NCBI GenBank assembly: GCA_000149225.2
Contig: CM000694.1
Coordinates: forward strand, 1,985,623 to 2,049,622
From: Lachancea kluyveri NRRL Y-12651
Taxonomy: Eukaryota > Ascomycota > Saccharomycetes > Saccharomycetales > Saccharomycetaceae
Reading direction: 5' to 3'
DNA length: 64,000 nucleotides
Shown: piece after piece, positions 38,315 to 48,857 of the stretch
How positions within the stretch are numbered: position 1 is the stretch's first letter
How the letters are laid out: every line of letters starts with the position of its first letter
Position numbers and translations under genes: made by a program
Notes under the pieces: generated by a model
The model's input: the letters and a program-made list of their open reading frames with translations, nothing else
Told to the model about the DNA's origin: nothing
Database searches by the model: none

Positions 38315-39802
38315 TCAAGCCAAATAGCCCAACAAGTCCATTTTGGTGACGATGTGAACTGGTGTTAGGCCATTGGTGATGATCGCGGATGAGTTCTTTT
38401 CGAAAAATTGGTTCAAATCAGATAGTTTGGCGTCTATGGTGAAGCTAATAAATTTCTTCTTACCAGACTTGTTGTCATTGTAAGAGGAAACCTCGTTAAA
38501 ATTGTTTAGGCTTCTAAAATCGTAAAACAGACCCTCGATGGTCTTGACAGTAGACTTGGAAGTGGACAGTTTTTTCAACAGTTGGGATAAAGTGACCAAG
38601 CCGCACAACTTGCCATCTTCAGTCAAAACAGGTAGTTGATCGAAACCGTTTTCCTTCAATATGGATACGACCTCAGAAATCGAAGCGGTTTCCTTGACGG
38701 AAACTACAGGCTTCAACTTCAAATCTTTAACGGTGGCACCTGAAAAGATGTCGTTTTCATTCTTAGACAAAGGTGCTACAATATCATCATCCCATAGGCC
38801 GTTTGTCTTCAACCATTCATCATCGACAAACTTGGTCAAGTATGATCTGATGGAATCTGGGAAGATAACCACAATAACGTCATCTTCGGTCAACTCAGGG
38901 TGTGCTTCACAGTATTGCACCAAAGCGCTGAATGCACTACCAGAGGAACCACCAATCAAAACACCTTCCTTGGAGATTAATTGACGTGCGTATTTAAAGG
39001 ATTCTTTGTCTTCAGTCTTGATCCAAACGTCAATCAACGATCTATCCAACACCTTTGGAACAAAGTCGTAACCGATACCTTCAACTTTGTATTCTGCAGA
39101 GTCGGTATCGTTTAGAGATTCTGGTTGAGCCAAGATAGAGCCAACTGGATCAGCACCGACAATCTGAATCTTGGAATCTTGTTCCTTCAAGTACTTGGAG
39201 ATACCAGAGATAGTACCACCAGTACCAGCACCGGCAATGACAGCGTGTAGTTTGGAAAACTTGTTCAAGTCATTCAACTGGGTTTGGATTTCCTTACCAG
39301 TACCATGGTAGTGGGCATCTGGGTTTTTCATGTTGTTATATTGGTCCAAGATAACAGCACCTGGAATTTCATTTTCCAACCTCTTGGCGACACCGATATG
39401 AGACTCTGGCGAGTCCCAAGCAGCAGCAGTAGGAGTTCTGATGATCTCAGCGCCTAGAGCCTTCAACACAGAAACTTTTTCGTTGGACATCTTTTCTGGC
39501 AAAGTAATAATAGTTCTGTAGCCCTTCACAGCACCGATCAAAGCCAAACCAATACCGGTGTTACCAGAAGTAGGTTCGATCAAAGTGGTTCTAGAAGGAT
39601 GAATTTGGCCCTGAGATTCAGCGTATTCGATCATAGATTTGGCAATACGATCTTTAATGGAACCACCTGGGTTATAAAGTTCCAACTTGGCGTAGATTTG
39701 TGGTTTGATACCAAGAGCCTTTGGCAACTTGGCTAGTTCGACCATAGGCGTGTTGCCAACGAGGTCTAGAACAGAGGTAGCACTTGATTGTTCTGCAGTC
39801 AT
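38315..39802 (-). CDS. CYS4: Cystathionine beta-synthase
   Basis: 495 residues (507 in S. cerevisiae). PLP domain: NPGGSIKDR with the PLP Lys at about residue 50, EPTSGNTGIGLA, AGAGTGGTISG and GGSSGSAFSAL. Two C-terminal CBS domains follow from about residue 365 to the end (DQLPVLTEDGKLCGLVTLSQ in the first). As in other yeast enzymes there is no N-terminal heme-binding extension. It condenses serine and homocysteine to cystathionine in transsulfuration. Sulfur-regulon sites lie upstream. Confidence 0.97.
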   Translation of the reverse strand: MTAEQSSATSVLDLVGNTPMVELAKLPKALGIKPQIYAKLELYNPGGSIKDRIAKSMIEYAESQGQIHPSRTTLIEPTSGNTGIGLALIGAVKGYRTIITLPEKMSNEKVSVLKALGAEIIRTPTAAAWDSPESHIGVAKRLENEIPGAVILDQYNNMKNPDAHYHGTGKEIQTQLNDLNKFSKLHAVIAGAGTGGTISGISKYLKEQDSKIQIVGADPVGSILAQPESLNDTDSAEYKVEGIGYDFVPKVLDRSLIDVWIKTEDKESFKYARQLISKEGVLIGGSSGSAFSALVQYCEAHPELTEDDVIVVIFPDSIRSYLTKFVDDEWLKTNGLWDDDIVAPLSKNENDIFSGATVKDLKLKPVVSVKETASISEVVSILKENGFDQLPVLTEDGKLCGLVTLSQLLKKLSTSKSTVKTIEGLFYDFRSLNNFNEVSSYNDNKSGKKKFISFTIDAKLSDLNQFFEKNSSAIITNGLTPVHIVTKMDLLGYLA

Positions 39803-39893
39803 CAGGGGTTGAGGTGAGTTCGTTTGTCGAAAGAGTGGTGTAGAGAGCAGAGTTGGTTATCATCTGAAGGTTTTTGTCAGCGTGAGGTGAGGC

Positions 39894-39965
39894 AAACTGT
39901 GGCTTCAAGTGTCACATGAAACGGCGCGTGATCTGATCGGCATCGGAAGCGATAGATCATGTGAC
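39894..39965 (-). promoter_or_regulatory. Met31/32 and Cbf1 sites upstream of CYS4
   Basis: AAACTGTGGC (39894-39903) is the Met31/Met32 core. TCACATG (39912-39918) and its reverse form CATGTGAC (39958-39965) are Cbf1/Met4-type E-boxes. All lie 90-165 bp upstream of the CYS4 start, the arrangement typical of Met4-activated sulfur genes. Confidence 0.7.
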
Positions 39966-40554
39966 GAAAAGCAAGCCCGTTTATTCTTAGGGCTTATTCT
40001 GAACCCTTTTATCAAGCTAACAGTTACTACGAGTGATGGATCGACAGAGGCTGCAGCCATTTGTTAAGAAGCATGTCCAGTAACTTGTGATATCACGTAT
40101 TCTTTCCTATCGCGACAAGGGGTAAATGGAGACAAAGAAACATTGGTTTGTATGTCTTGGGTCAATTGGGCTGCAAAGAACGAAATTCCTTGTTTAGACG
40201 GTGTTGACAGCATGGTGGTGCAATTGATATGTTCTTTTCTGTTTCGGCATTTAGCAGATGTGTTTGTATTCGTAGCGGAGATGTAGATTCTGAAGATCTT
40301 GAAAAATGACCTTGCTCGATGCAACCATCATATAGAGTATCCTCTACTGCAGTATATACATTCTGGGTTAGAGCACTGGTCGAACATTAGAGAAGGTAAA
40401 ACATGCAAGCTTGTTTTAAGATCGTACTACAAAGCACTCATGCAATTATCTAATGACAATATGCCTATACGTGGGTTGTTATAGAACTGCATGCAACTAC
40501 ACAATCAAAAGGAAAAAAAAAACAAATGATTGTTTCCTCCAGTAACAGATGTCA
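39966..40554. other. Intergenic between CYS4 promoter and DUF1989 gene
   Basis: About 590 bp; only short frames. No gene or RNA recognised. Confidence 0.45.
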
Positions 40555-41457
40555 TTACAAGCCATGGTTACCGTTGTATTTTACAGGCATAGGCGAGGTC
40601 CAGCCTTGCAACACAGACGAAGGGTTGTCAAGCTCATAAACCTCGATCCTTAGAGGTCTGCATACAGCGGACATGTCACCAATGTTTTTGTCGTTTTCAC
40701 CCTCTGCACCTTCTCCCCAACCCCAGTTCGATAGATCACCACCTGGGCATGCAGAAATAGCACACGTCACATCAACCTCACAAAAAAACTCAAAATAGTC
40801 TCCTGGCTTAGCAGGGCATGTCTCCATGAAGTACTGATCGTGTTCGTTTAGACCGGTTACCTGAAAGATATTTAAAACGTCATGAACGTGTTCCTCTTCA
40901 CCACCAAATTCTCTGATTGCGCGGTACAAGTTAGAATGGCAATGGAAATCGTTGTCTTGGCCACTCAGTAGTTTGTCTACGTAAGGATCACATCTGGTAC
41001 CGAGTAAATCGTGAGCACGTCCACCATGTTCGTCTGGCCCATAAGCTGCTAGCGAATCATCAATAATAGTCACCAGCGGGCGCAGGTAGGGCAAATTCGA
41101 CCACAACTTGTCATAGACAGATACGTGCGCACTATGTAGCTGTCTGGTTCTTGCAGCCCACATGTGCTCTTTAAAGTCGGAGTTGGCCTCCCAGCAGTTA
41201 AAATCACACACCTGTGGGCCCTCAGGAGTAGAGATTCGGACAATTGAACCCTTTGAGGCCTTCCAGGCTCTACCTGAACGCACTGGCACATCGTAAGTAG
41301 TCACAAGATGACGTGCAGCATTTTTGACAGAGTCATACAACTTAAAATCTGGAATCAGAATCGAATCCTTGGATGTTGGAAAGTATGCTGGCACCGGAGT
41401 AGGATTACCGTAGTTCTTTTTCTCGCTCTTTTGAGAGACAAAGGTCAAAGACGACAT
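40555..41457 (-). CDS. DUF1989 protein (urea-carboxylase-associated / carboxyguanidine-deiminase-like)
   Basis: 300 residues, soluble, no signal peptide. It fits the DUF1989 (PF09347) family by motifs such as GPQVCDFNCWEA (about residues 71-82), the stretch GTRCDPYV followed by HCHSNLYRAI, HDVLNIFQVTGL, and CPGGDLSNWG near the end; conserved Cys and His suggest a metal site. Bacterial members occur beside urea carboxylase, and CgdA/CgdB of this family hydrolyse carboxyguanidine to allophanate. Whether this yeast protein does the same is inference. I know no S. cerevisiae counterpart. It faces VPS20 across a 555-bp divergent interval. Confidence 0.85.
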   Translation of the reverse strand: MSSLTFVSQKSEKKNYGNPTPVPAYFPTSKDSILIPDFKLYDSVKNAARHLVTTYDVPVRSGRAWKASKGSIVRISTPEGPQVCDFNCWEANSDFKEHMWAARTRQLHSAHVSVYDKLWSNLPYLRPLVTIIDDSLAAYGPDEHGGRAHDLLGTRCDPYVDKLLSGQDNDFHCHSNLYRAIREFGGEEEHVHDVLNIFQVTGLNEHDQYFMETCPAKPGDYFEFFCEVDVTCAISACPGGDLSNWGWGEGAEGENDKNIGDMSAVCRPLRIEVYELDNPSSVLQGWTSPMPVKYNGNHGL

Positions 41458-41531
41458 ATTGGCTGAATAACAAGATGTGACTGGAAAATCTTCAGAATGC
41501 CTGTATCATTTTGCCAATGGTAAAATGTCTC

Positions 41532-41534
<3 letters not shown>

Positions 41535-41565
<31 letters not shown>
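41535..41565. repeat. (AT)n microsatellite
   Basis: About 31 bases of uninterrupted AT dinucleotides about 80 bp upstream of the DUF1989 gene start. The rest of the interval 41458-42012 holds A-rich runs near 41,815 and a CCAAT box near 41,633, but no gene. Confidence 0.95.
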
Positions 41566-41569
<4 letters not shown>

Positions 41570-42012
41570 CATCTGTCGGATGCAACCATCACTAATTTGC
41601 TGGGCGGAGATTTAGGGTTCGGATTTCCGACAGCCAATCAGCAAGAAGGAACCCATGGATTTGGATCATCGCCGGCGAAAGTCGAAGAGTTAAGCCCAAA
41701 TGCCTGGTGCAGATCTATATCCGTGGATGTCCACAGCTCTTTGTAATTAAAAAATATTTAGGATTTTTCATAAAGGTTAATTATACAATCGTGTTAGGCT
41801 GAGGTTGCAAAGGGGGAAAAAAAAATAAAAAAAATAATTGGGTGAAGTTGGCATATAGCGGACGTCTTCTGTCATGATCTAGTATATACCAACGCTGTTT
41901 AATTTAGGGTCGGTACTCTGTGTGGAATACGTTTCGCATCGCACGCTGCATAACAAGGACTCATTCTTCCGAAACTTACCTCCTCAAAACAAACAACCAA
42001 AGACAACCTCCC

Positions 42013-42660
42013 ATGGGACAAAAGAGCAGCAAGATTGAAATAACCAAGACCGACAAAGCCATTTTGCAGTTAAAGATATCTAAAGATGAGTTGCACCGGT
42101 ATACGAGAAGAACTGAACGGCTACTCTCAACAGAGAGGTTACAACTAAAGCAGATTCTCAAGGAGGATCAATCCAAGGACCCTAAAAAGAACCCTAGAGC
42201 CCGTCTTATGCTTAAGAGGATCCACTACCAGTCCCATTTACTACAGCAGGCTTCTGACCAGTTGATAAACCTAGAAAACTTAGTATCTAACGTTGAGTTT
42301 AAGCTTATCGAACAACAATTCATACAGGGTCTATCAACGGGCAACGAGATATTGACCAAGCTAAATGAAGAGTTTAGAAATGTTGACGACTTGCTGGACA
42401 ATGTTCAAGAACAGATAAACTACCAGGAAGAGATTGATACAGCCTTGGCTAACAGTGTGGTCGGTGGTGGGTTGGAGGATGAGTTAGACAGAGAATTACA
42501 AGCGTTAGACAACGAGATCAACCCTACGAGGGAGCCAGACATGCCCAGCGTTGTTGGACTACCACCTATCTACAGAGAAGAGGAAACTCCAGAACAGCAA
42601 GAAGAAACAGAGGAGGCACAAAAAGAGTCCCAACAGGAGGAACCCGTCCTGGCGTCTTAG
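42013..42660 (+). CDS. VPS20: ESCRT-III subunit Vps20
   Basis: 215 residues when started at MGQKSSK (221 in S. cerevisiae); the frame opens 31 codons earlier, but only this start exposes Gly2 for N-myristoylation, which the family requires. The basic helical Snf7 core covers about residues 10-150 (HYQSHLLQQASDQLINLE), followed by an acidic C-terminus with a possible MIM-type segment. Vps20 nucleates Snf7 filaments after binding ESCRT-II on endosomes. Confidence 0.93.
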   Translation: MGQKSSKIEITKTDKAILQLKISKDELHRYTRRTERLLSTERLQLKQILKEDQSKDPKKNPRARLMLKRIHYQSHLLQQASDQLINLENLVSNVEFKLIEQQFIQGLSTGNEILTKLNEEFRNVDDLLDNVQEQINYQEEIDTALANSVVGGGLEDELDRELQALDNEINPTREPDMPSVVGLPPIYREEETPEQQEETEEAQKESQQEEPVLAS

Positions 42661-43268
42661 AGGGTATATTTTTACGTCTACTTGTAACATAGCGTTTGAA
42701 CATTGTTAATTCGAGCATTTTTGGGTTTGTTAAATTTTAAAATTTAATTTCTTCGTAGTATTTTAAATAGCAGTATACAGTATAGCTTTCCACCAGCGGG
42801 CTGTTTTAATTCTAGTTGTAAACCAGACTCCCGACACCCAAGACAGGGCTGACAGAGAACGAAGGGCAGTTACTCACGGCATTACACTGCGTCAACTATA
42901 TAGCAGCACCATTAAATATTTCGATTAGAGAATATTTTACACCATACTTATGCTCGTCTATGAAACCTTAGACACGTTTCCCTCTCTCCCTTTCTGCCAC
43001 GCCTCGCAGTTTGGCATGTGCAAGTACAATTATACAAGCCAAAAAAGCTATTCACCTTATACTGTGGCCTATATGTCGCATTGGTGATCCCCAGAATATC
43101 TTTGCTAGTACCAGAGTAATTCAAACGAAAATATCTCTAAATGCTCACTTCGTACTCGCCACAAGTCTAAAAAAGTCTAGCTCCTTAGCGCCCTAGCGTT
43201 GAAAAGCTGCGCAGTATAGATAATTGTTATTTACAAGAAATTCAAATGAAAACAAAAAAAAGAAAGAT
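42661..43268. other. Intergenic between convergent VPS20 and HEM2
   Basis: 608 bp, long for a convergent interval. Only a 61-codon frame (43011-43196) with no recognisable features. Nothing supportable. Confidence 0.45.
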
Positions 43269-44321
<1,053 letters not shown>

Positions 44322-44526
44322 CTATGATGAAAGCAGCTTGAAATGTAGCCAACAATAGTGGTTTTGGTTGTAACAAATTTTTCACCCAGATATGCGTTTC
44401 TTTTAAAACAAAAAAAAAAAAAAAAACAAAAAAAAAAAAAAAAAGAAAGTTGTGATTAACTTAGAGATGATGTAGAAAAGTAATCTACGATTAGCAATTG
44501 TAGAGCGTAAGAGGTAAAATACAAGC

Positions 44527-45237
44527 ATGTCACACCAATGCGAGGATGAGCATCATTCGCACAGACACTCCCCACCACCAATTCCAACCAGTTCCAACCA
44601 GTCTCTGTACCAGTTCATTGACACTTCAAAGTTACGCTGCCTGAATGTTACAAGTAATGGTGCCAATCAGTTTCCTCCATGCTTCATAAAACCTCAGGAC
44701 CAAAAATACGACGTCTCAAAGTACTTAGAGACTGATGCAGATTGCCAAATGCTGTTGCATATCCCGTTTACCGGTGATGTCAGAATATTCTCCCTTATTC
44801 TAAGATGCAGTAAGGCGGAGGACGGATGCGGGTCCCCTAAGAGTATTAAGCTTTACAAAAATTTCAACAAAAACACCGATTTTGAAACTATCAGCGATTC
44901 CAAGGAAAGCTACCACGTGGAAAGCCCAGAAGATGTTGGAATTGCTAGCGATGGGAGCGTGAACACAGTAGAAGACGATTCCACCTTCGTAGAACATCAT
45001 CTTCCACGCCACATCTTCCAAAACTGCAATTCAATAACGCTGTTCTTTGAAAACAACTGGAGCGAGGACGAAGACGATTTAACCAGATGTTACTACTTAG
45101 AATTGCGTGGCGAGTTCACTGCTAAACGTACACCGCACGACGGGATGCCACAGTTAGCCGTCTACGAGGCTGCTCCAAATCCGGCGGATCACCAGAAGTT
45201 AGAGAATGAACAAGAATCTGCAAGTTTAGGCATGTAG
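44527..45237 (+). CDS. PITH-domain protein (PITHD1/TXNL1 C-terminal domain type)
   Basis: 236 residues. A His-rich N-terminus (CEDEHHSHRHS) is followed by SLYQFIDTSKLRCLNV and the PITH (DUF1000) core: YLETDADCQMLLHIPFTGDV, RIFSLILRC, SPKSIKLYKN, and YYLELRGEF near residue 200. It has no thioredoxin domain, so it resembles PITHD1 rather than TXNL1. In other eukaryotes the domain binds the proteasome in TXNL1. I do not recall an S. cerevisiae homologue at this site. Confidence 0.88.
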   Translation: MSHQCEDEHHSHRHSPPPIPTSSNQSLYQFIDTSKLRCLNVTSNGANQFPPCFIKPQDQKYDVSKYLETDADCQMLLHIPFTGDVRIFSLILRCSKAEDGCGSPKSIKLYKNFNKNTDFETISDSKESYHVESPEDVGIASDGSVNTVEDDSTFVEHHLPRHIFQNCNSITLFFENNWSEDEDDLTRCYYLELRGEFTAKRTPHDGMPQLAVYEAAPNPADHQKLENEQESASLGM

Positions 45238-45356
45238 GAAGAAATCTACGTAGAAAACACAACAAAAAAAAATTAAAATTTATAAACGAGTGCTGTCACA
45301 GCTTCCAAGATACATTTTGAAAGTTGGGAAACACAATAAATAAATCAAAAAAGTAA

Positions 45357-45479
45357 TGGTTGCTAAGAGATTCGAACTCTTGCATCTTACGATATCCGAG
45401 TGTTCACCAGTGCTTTCGAACTGGAGAAAGATCCTGAAAATCTTGAATCGGACGCCTTAGACCGCTCGGCCAAACAACC
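45357..45479 (-). tRNA. tRNA-Leu(CAA) with intron
   Basis: On the minus strand it starts GGTTGTTTGGCCGAGCGG, has anticodon CAA in GATTCAAG, an intron of roughly 35-40 nt after the anticodon, the long variable arm, the B box AGTTCGAATCT, and ends TTAGCAACC plus A. Downstream the minus strand runs into A/T-rich sequence. Confidence 0.93.
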
Positions 45480-45941
45480 AACTGTATGAAAACGTCTACA
45501 TATATATACTACCAAATAGCTGGCTTCAGATCAGCTGCTAAACACGCTTCTCACACCAAATGCCAGTAAACCCATATATACAGTGTGGCATTTTGTCTCT
45601 TCAAAGAACTTAGTGCTTTTTTTGTCTATTCCAGCGAATGAACACTGTTTGCCTCGAAAGTGTGTGGTGGTCACTGGACAAAAAAGTGTACTGCGAAAGG
45701 CCCGAGAGACTCCATGGCTGTGCTCGAGACCTTGACTGCGACAAAACTGTGCAACAAGATAAGGGTCTGATGAAATCGCCTAGCTGTACCTAATTGACCT
45801 CCTTGGCTCGTCAAAGGAAGCTTCTTCTGCACAAACGATAGCGCAATTGTACATGGCCGTCCCCTGTTGAACACAACGCATATCTTGCTTATTCTTTCCG
45901 CTCAACAGTAATATATACCAAACCGTGTACTCGCTTTCCCC
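45480..45941. other. Intergenic, tRNA-Leu to CHO2 control region
   Basis: About 460 bp with TATA-type runs near 45,502 and 45,580. No LTR remnant and no gene recognised. Confidence 0.45.
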
Positions 45942-45967
45942 TTTCACATGACGCGCAATTTCACATG
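45942..45967 (+). promoter_or_regulatory. UASINO (Ino2/Ino4) pair of CHO2
   Basis: ATTTCACATG (45958-45967) is the exact reverse complement of the UASINO consensus CATGTGAAAT. A second near-match TTTCACATG lies at 45942-45950. They are 140-170 bp upstream of CHO2, a known inositol/choline-regulated gene in S. cerevisiae. Confidence 0.8.
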
Positions 45968-46108
45968 GTGAACCACCCAATCGGCATTGCGCATGATGAA
46001 GCGTAGGTTTGTCATCACCTCGCAATATAAAAAGGCGTCCCGTTTTTCTAACACACACCCACTCTTGCAAGACATTGTTTGCTGTACAATCCTGCTAGCT
46101 CAACCTAG

Positions 46109-48745
46109 ATGATTAAGGATAACCGCGAACAACCGTCCCTGAACAATAAGCTGGACGGGTTAGACAAGCTTGATCCCGATCAAGTGGATTGCTTTCTAAC
46201 AGACGAGCTATCTGTCTCTACTACTAATTCTTCGTCTTCTTCCTCCGCCAACGATGGCCCGGTAACAGCAAAGGGTAGGTCCAGTGATGCAAGCTTCGTC
46301 GTTCCAAAGACTCACGATATGGTTCGTTCGCTATTCGATCCAACTTTGCGGAAATCGTTTTTGGAATGCGTAATCACGTTTGTGATCCTGTCCAACTTTG
46401 CCATTTGTTACTGGTTGAACAAGAGATTTGATGTTTCCTTCACCAGGAAGTTTTTCTTGTTCCAATACGTGTTTTGGAGACTGGCTTACAACCTGGGGAT
46501 CGGCATAGTATTGCACTACCAATCCCACTATGAGCTGTTGACCGAATTTGCTAAGCGCCATAAGCTGTTCAAAAGACGGAAGACTCACACCTGGTTGTCC
46601 AGGTCTTGTCAGTTTGAAATCAACACTAAAATGCCTGCTAGCTACGATATCTTTTCGTATCCAGAAGAGTTTAACGTTTGGTTGCTCTTTCGTCAGTTTG
46701 TCGATTTGATATTGATGCAAGATTTCACCACTTATGTCTTGTACGTCTTCCTTTCGATGCCCAAGGACATATTGCAAGATATGTGTGCGTTCTCTTCAAA
46801 GAACCTAAGGGTCTATCTGGGTGTTGCCATGATTCTGTTCAACGTCTGGGTCAAGATCGATGCACACCGTGTTGTCAAAGACTACGCTTGGTATTGGGGT
46901 GATTTTTTTTTCCTCCAAGATTCAAAGCTTGTATTCGATGGTGTCTTCAACATATCTCCTCATCCTATGTATTCCATCGGTTACATGGGCTACTATGGTA
47001 TAAGTTTGATCAGTGGAGACTATAAAGTGTTGTTGGTTTCGATCATGGGTCATCTGTTGCAGTTCCTGTTTTTGAAGTATGTGGAAAACCCTCATATCGA
47101 TAGAACCTATGGTTCTGAAGACGACCACACGCCTAATGGCCATATCGATGAGTTGATCCTCAAGGAGAACTACAACTATTCGAGGCCCTTGATATCCAAG
47201 GGCCTATGGCTAACGAACTTCGACAAACTAAGGGTCACCGATTATTTCACCCTTTTAACCGTTATCTCCCTTACCGTGTTTACCTTCTTCCAAAATCCTT
47301 CTCCAATGGCAATGTTTATTTCAACGTTAGTGGTGAAATTGATCGGCACCACCATTACCGGTACCATATTGCGCAAGCAGTCTACAAGTAAATGGTTTAC
47401 CAGACTCTTCTTGAAAAACGGCTACACCCAAATTTACTGTTACACCCAATGGCAATTTATCTACAACTACGCTATAACCACTTCTTACACTTTGTTGATC
47501 TTGCAAACATGGGTCCAATTTAAGAGTCAAGACAAACCTGCCAGTTACACCCAAATCATCTTTGGCTTCATCTTATGTGCTTTACAGATGTGGTGCAATG
47601 ACGAGATTCTGTTGGCTATATCCGAATTTGGTTGGTTCTATGGTGATTTCTTTTTAACCAACTATATCCATACCCGGAAGCTAACTTCCAATGGTATCTA
47701 CCGTTACTTGAGCAACCCTGAAAGGCTATTGGGTGTGGCTGGTGTTTGGGGTACCGTATTGATAAACAATTTTTCTCCACAAAACATTGGATTGGCAATT
47801 GTTTGGACGATTTGTAACTTTATTCTCGTGAAATTTATCGAACAGCCTCATGTAATTAAAGTTTATGGATCCAAAAAGAGAGTTGGTGGTTTACAAAAGA
47901 CCTTATTGGGCTTTCAACCCCTGAGAAGGTTTTCAGAAATTGTAGACAGAATAGATCCATTCGTCGCTACCGGTCTACTGTCATCCGACGTGAAGCCAGA
48001 AAATCCTATCGACGCAGAAGACCAGAGATCAAAGAACAAGGAACAGTGGGAAGATGTTTTGAACTTGGCTCTACAAAATGCAACTTCTCGTCTGTCTCCA
48101 AACTGCGAATTTAAAATTGGTAATGGTGAAAATGATGCCTTTTCGATCCCGGAAACCATCAGGATTAGCTGGAAGCTGCCAAGCAATCTATACCATGACA
48201 ACGACTGGATTGGTTTATACAAAGTGTTGGAAACTGGGGGCGACCGTCACAAGACAAGAGTGCCTTCCAACGGACACTGGTGTGCTACTAATCCAGATGC
48301 TTACTCCAGAGATTTATTTGCTACCCAAGCCGTAGAAAATTTCAAGAAAACAGACAAGTATACCACCGGAGAGGTTCACTTTGACTCTAGTCTGTTGTAC
48401 TTTGAAGAAGGTGTTTACGAATTTAGATATCATGGCAAGAACTCCCATGCGGTTATGTTAATATCTCAGCCATTCAAGTTGTCCTTGCCTAAACTACAAG
48501 CCAATTCTTCGGAGCAACTTTCCAAAGATATTTTACACTTTTTGGAAAATGCAAATGCCTTGAAGGGTAACAAGTTTGACCCTCGCTTGAACAAGTATTG
48601 TACTACTAAATCTTTACAACAACTGATTAAAGTCAACACAGGTGTTGAAATTTCATCTGAGTTTATGAGGAGAGTAAGCTACGATATTGAGGTAATATCC
48701 CAACGGACCTACGACATTCAAAAGGTTTTAGACAGTCTAGAATAG
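46109..48745 (+). CDS. CHO2: Phosphatidylethanolamine N-methyltransferase
   Basis: 878 residues (869 in S. cerevisiae). A polar N-terminus is followed by about ten membrane segments from about residue 88. Two PEMT-type methyltransferase modules are visible, each with a GxFxx/SNPhPMY-like motif: VFNISPHPMYSIGYMGYYG (about residue 283) and GIYRYLSNPERLLGVAGVW (about 530), each followed by an EQP/ENPH motif. A soluble C-terminal region (from about residue 640) ends the protein. It performs the first methylation of phosphatidylethanolamine on the way to phosphatidylcholine, in the ER. Confidence 0.97.
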   Translation: MIKDNREQPSLNNKLDGLDKLDPDQVDCFLTDELSVSTTNSSSSSSANDGPVTAKGRSSDASFVVPKTHDMVRSLFDPTLRKSFLECVITFVILSNFAICYWLNKRFDVSFTRKFFLFQYVFWRLAYNLGIGIVLHYQSHYELLTEFAKRHKLFKRRKTHTWLSRSCQFEINTKMPASYDIFSYPEEFNVWLLFRQFVDLILMQDFTTYVLYVFLSMPKDILQDMCAFSSKNLRVYLGVAMILFNVWVKIDAHRVVKDYAWYWGDFFFLQDSKLVFDGVFNISPHPMYSIGYMGYYGISLISGDYKVLLVSIMGHLLQFLFLKYVENPHIDRTYGSEDDHTPNGHIDELILKENYNYSRPLISKGLWLTNFDKLRVTDYFTLLTVISLTVFTFFQNPSPMAMFISTLVVKLIGTTITGTILRKQSTSKWFTRLFLKNGYTQIYCYTQWQFIYNYAITTSYTLLILQTWVQFKSQDKPASYTQIIFGFILCALQMWCNDEILLAISEFGWFYGDFFLTNYIHTRKLTSNGIYRYLSNPERLLGVAGVWGTVLINNFSPQNIGLAIVWTICNFILVKFIEQPHVIKVYGSKKRVGGLQKTLLGFQPLRRFSEIVDRIDPFVATGLLSSDVKPENPIDAEDQRSKNKEQWEDVLNLALQNATSRLSPNCEFKIGNGENDAFSIPETIRISWKLPSNLYHDNDWIGLYKVLETGGDRHKTRVPSNGHWCATNPDAYSRDLFATQAVENFKKTDKYTTGEVHFDSSLLYFEEGVYEFRYHGKNSHAVMLISQPFKLSLPKLQANSSEQLSKDILHFLENANALKGNKFDPRLNKYCTTKSLQQLIKVNTGVEISSEFMRRVSYDIEVISQRTYDIQKVLDSLE

Positions 48746-48857
48746 TTTCTCCTTTCTTGCCTTTTTTTTCATTTTTTCCATTTTCAATTTCTCTTTGTGT
48801 AGTACGTAGTTTTTTTTTTTTTTTTAATGTTCACGAAATAGATACAAGTTTTCTCAT

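Noticed and set aside
41920-42012. Upstream in-frame extension of VPS20 beginning with an earlier ATG
   Set aside because: Using it would bury the MGQKSSK N-myristoylation start that the family requires.
43011-43196. 61-codon frame between VPS20 and HEM2
   Set aside because: Chance-length frame without recognisable features.
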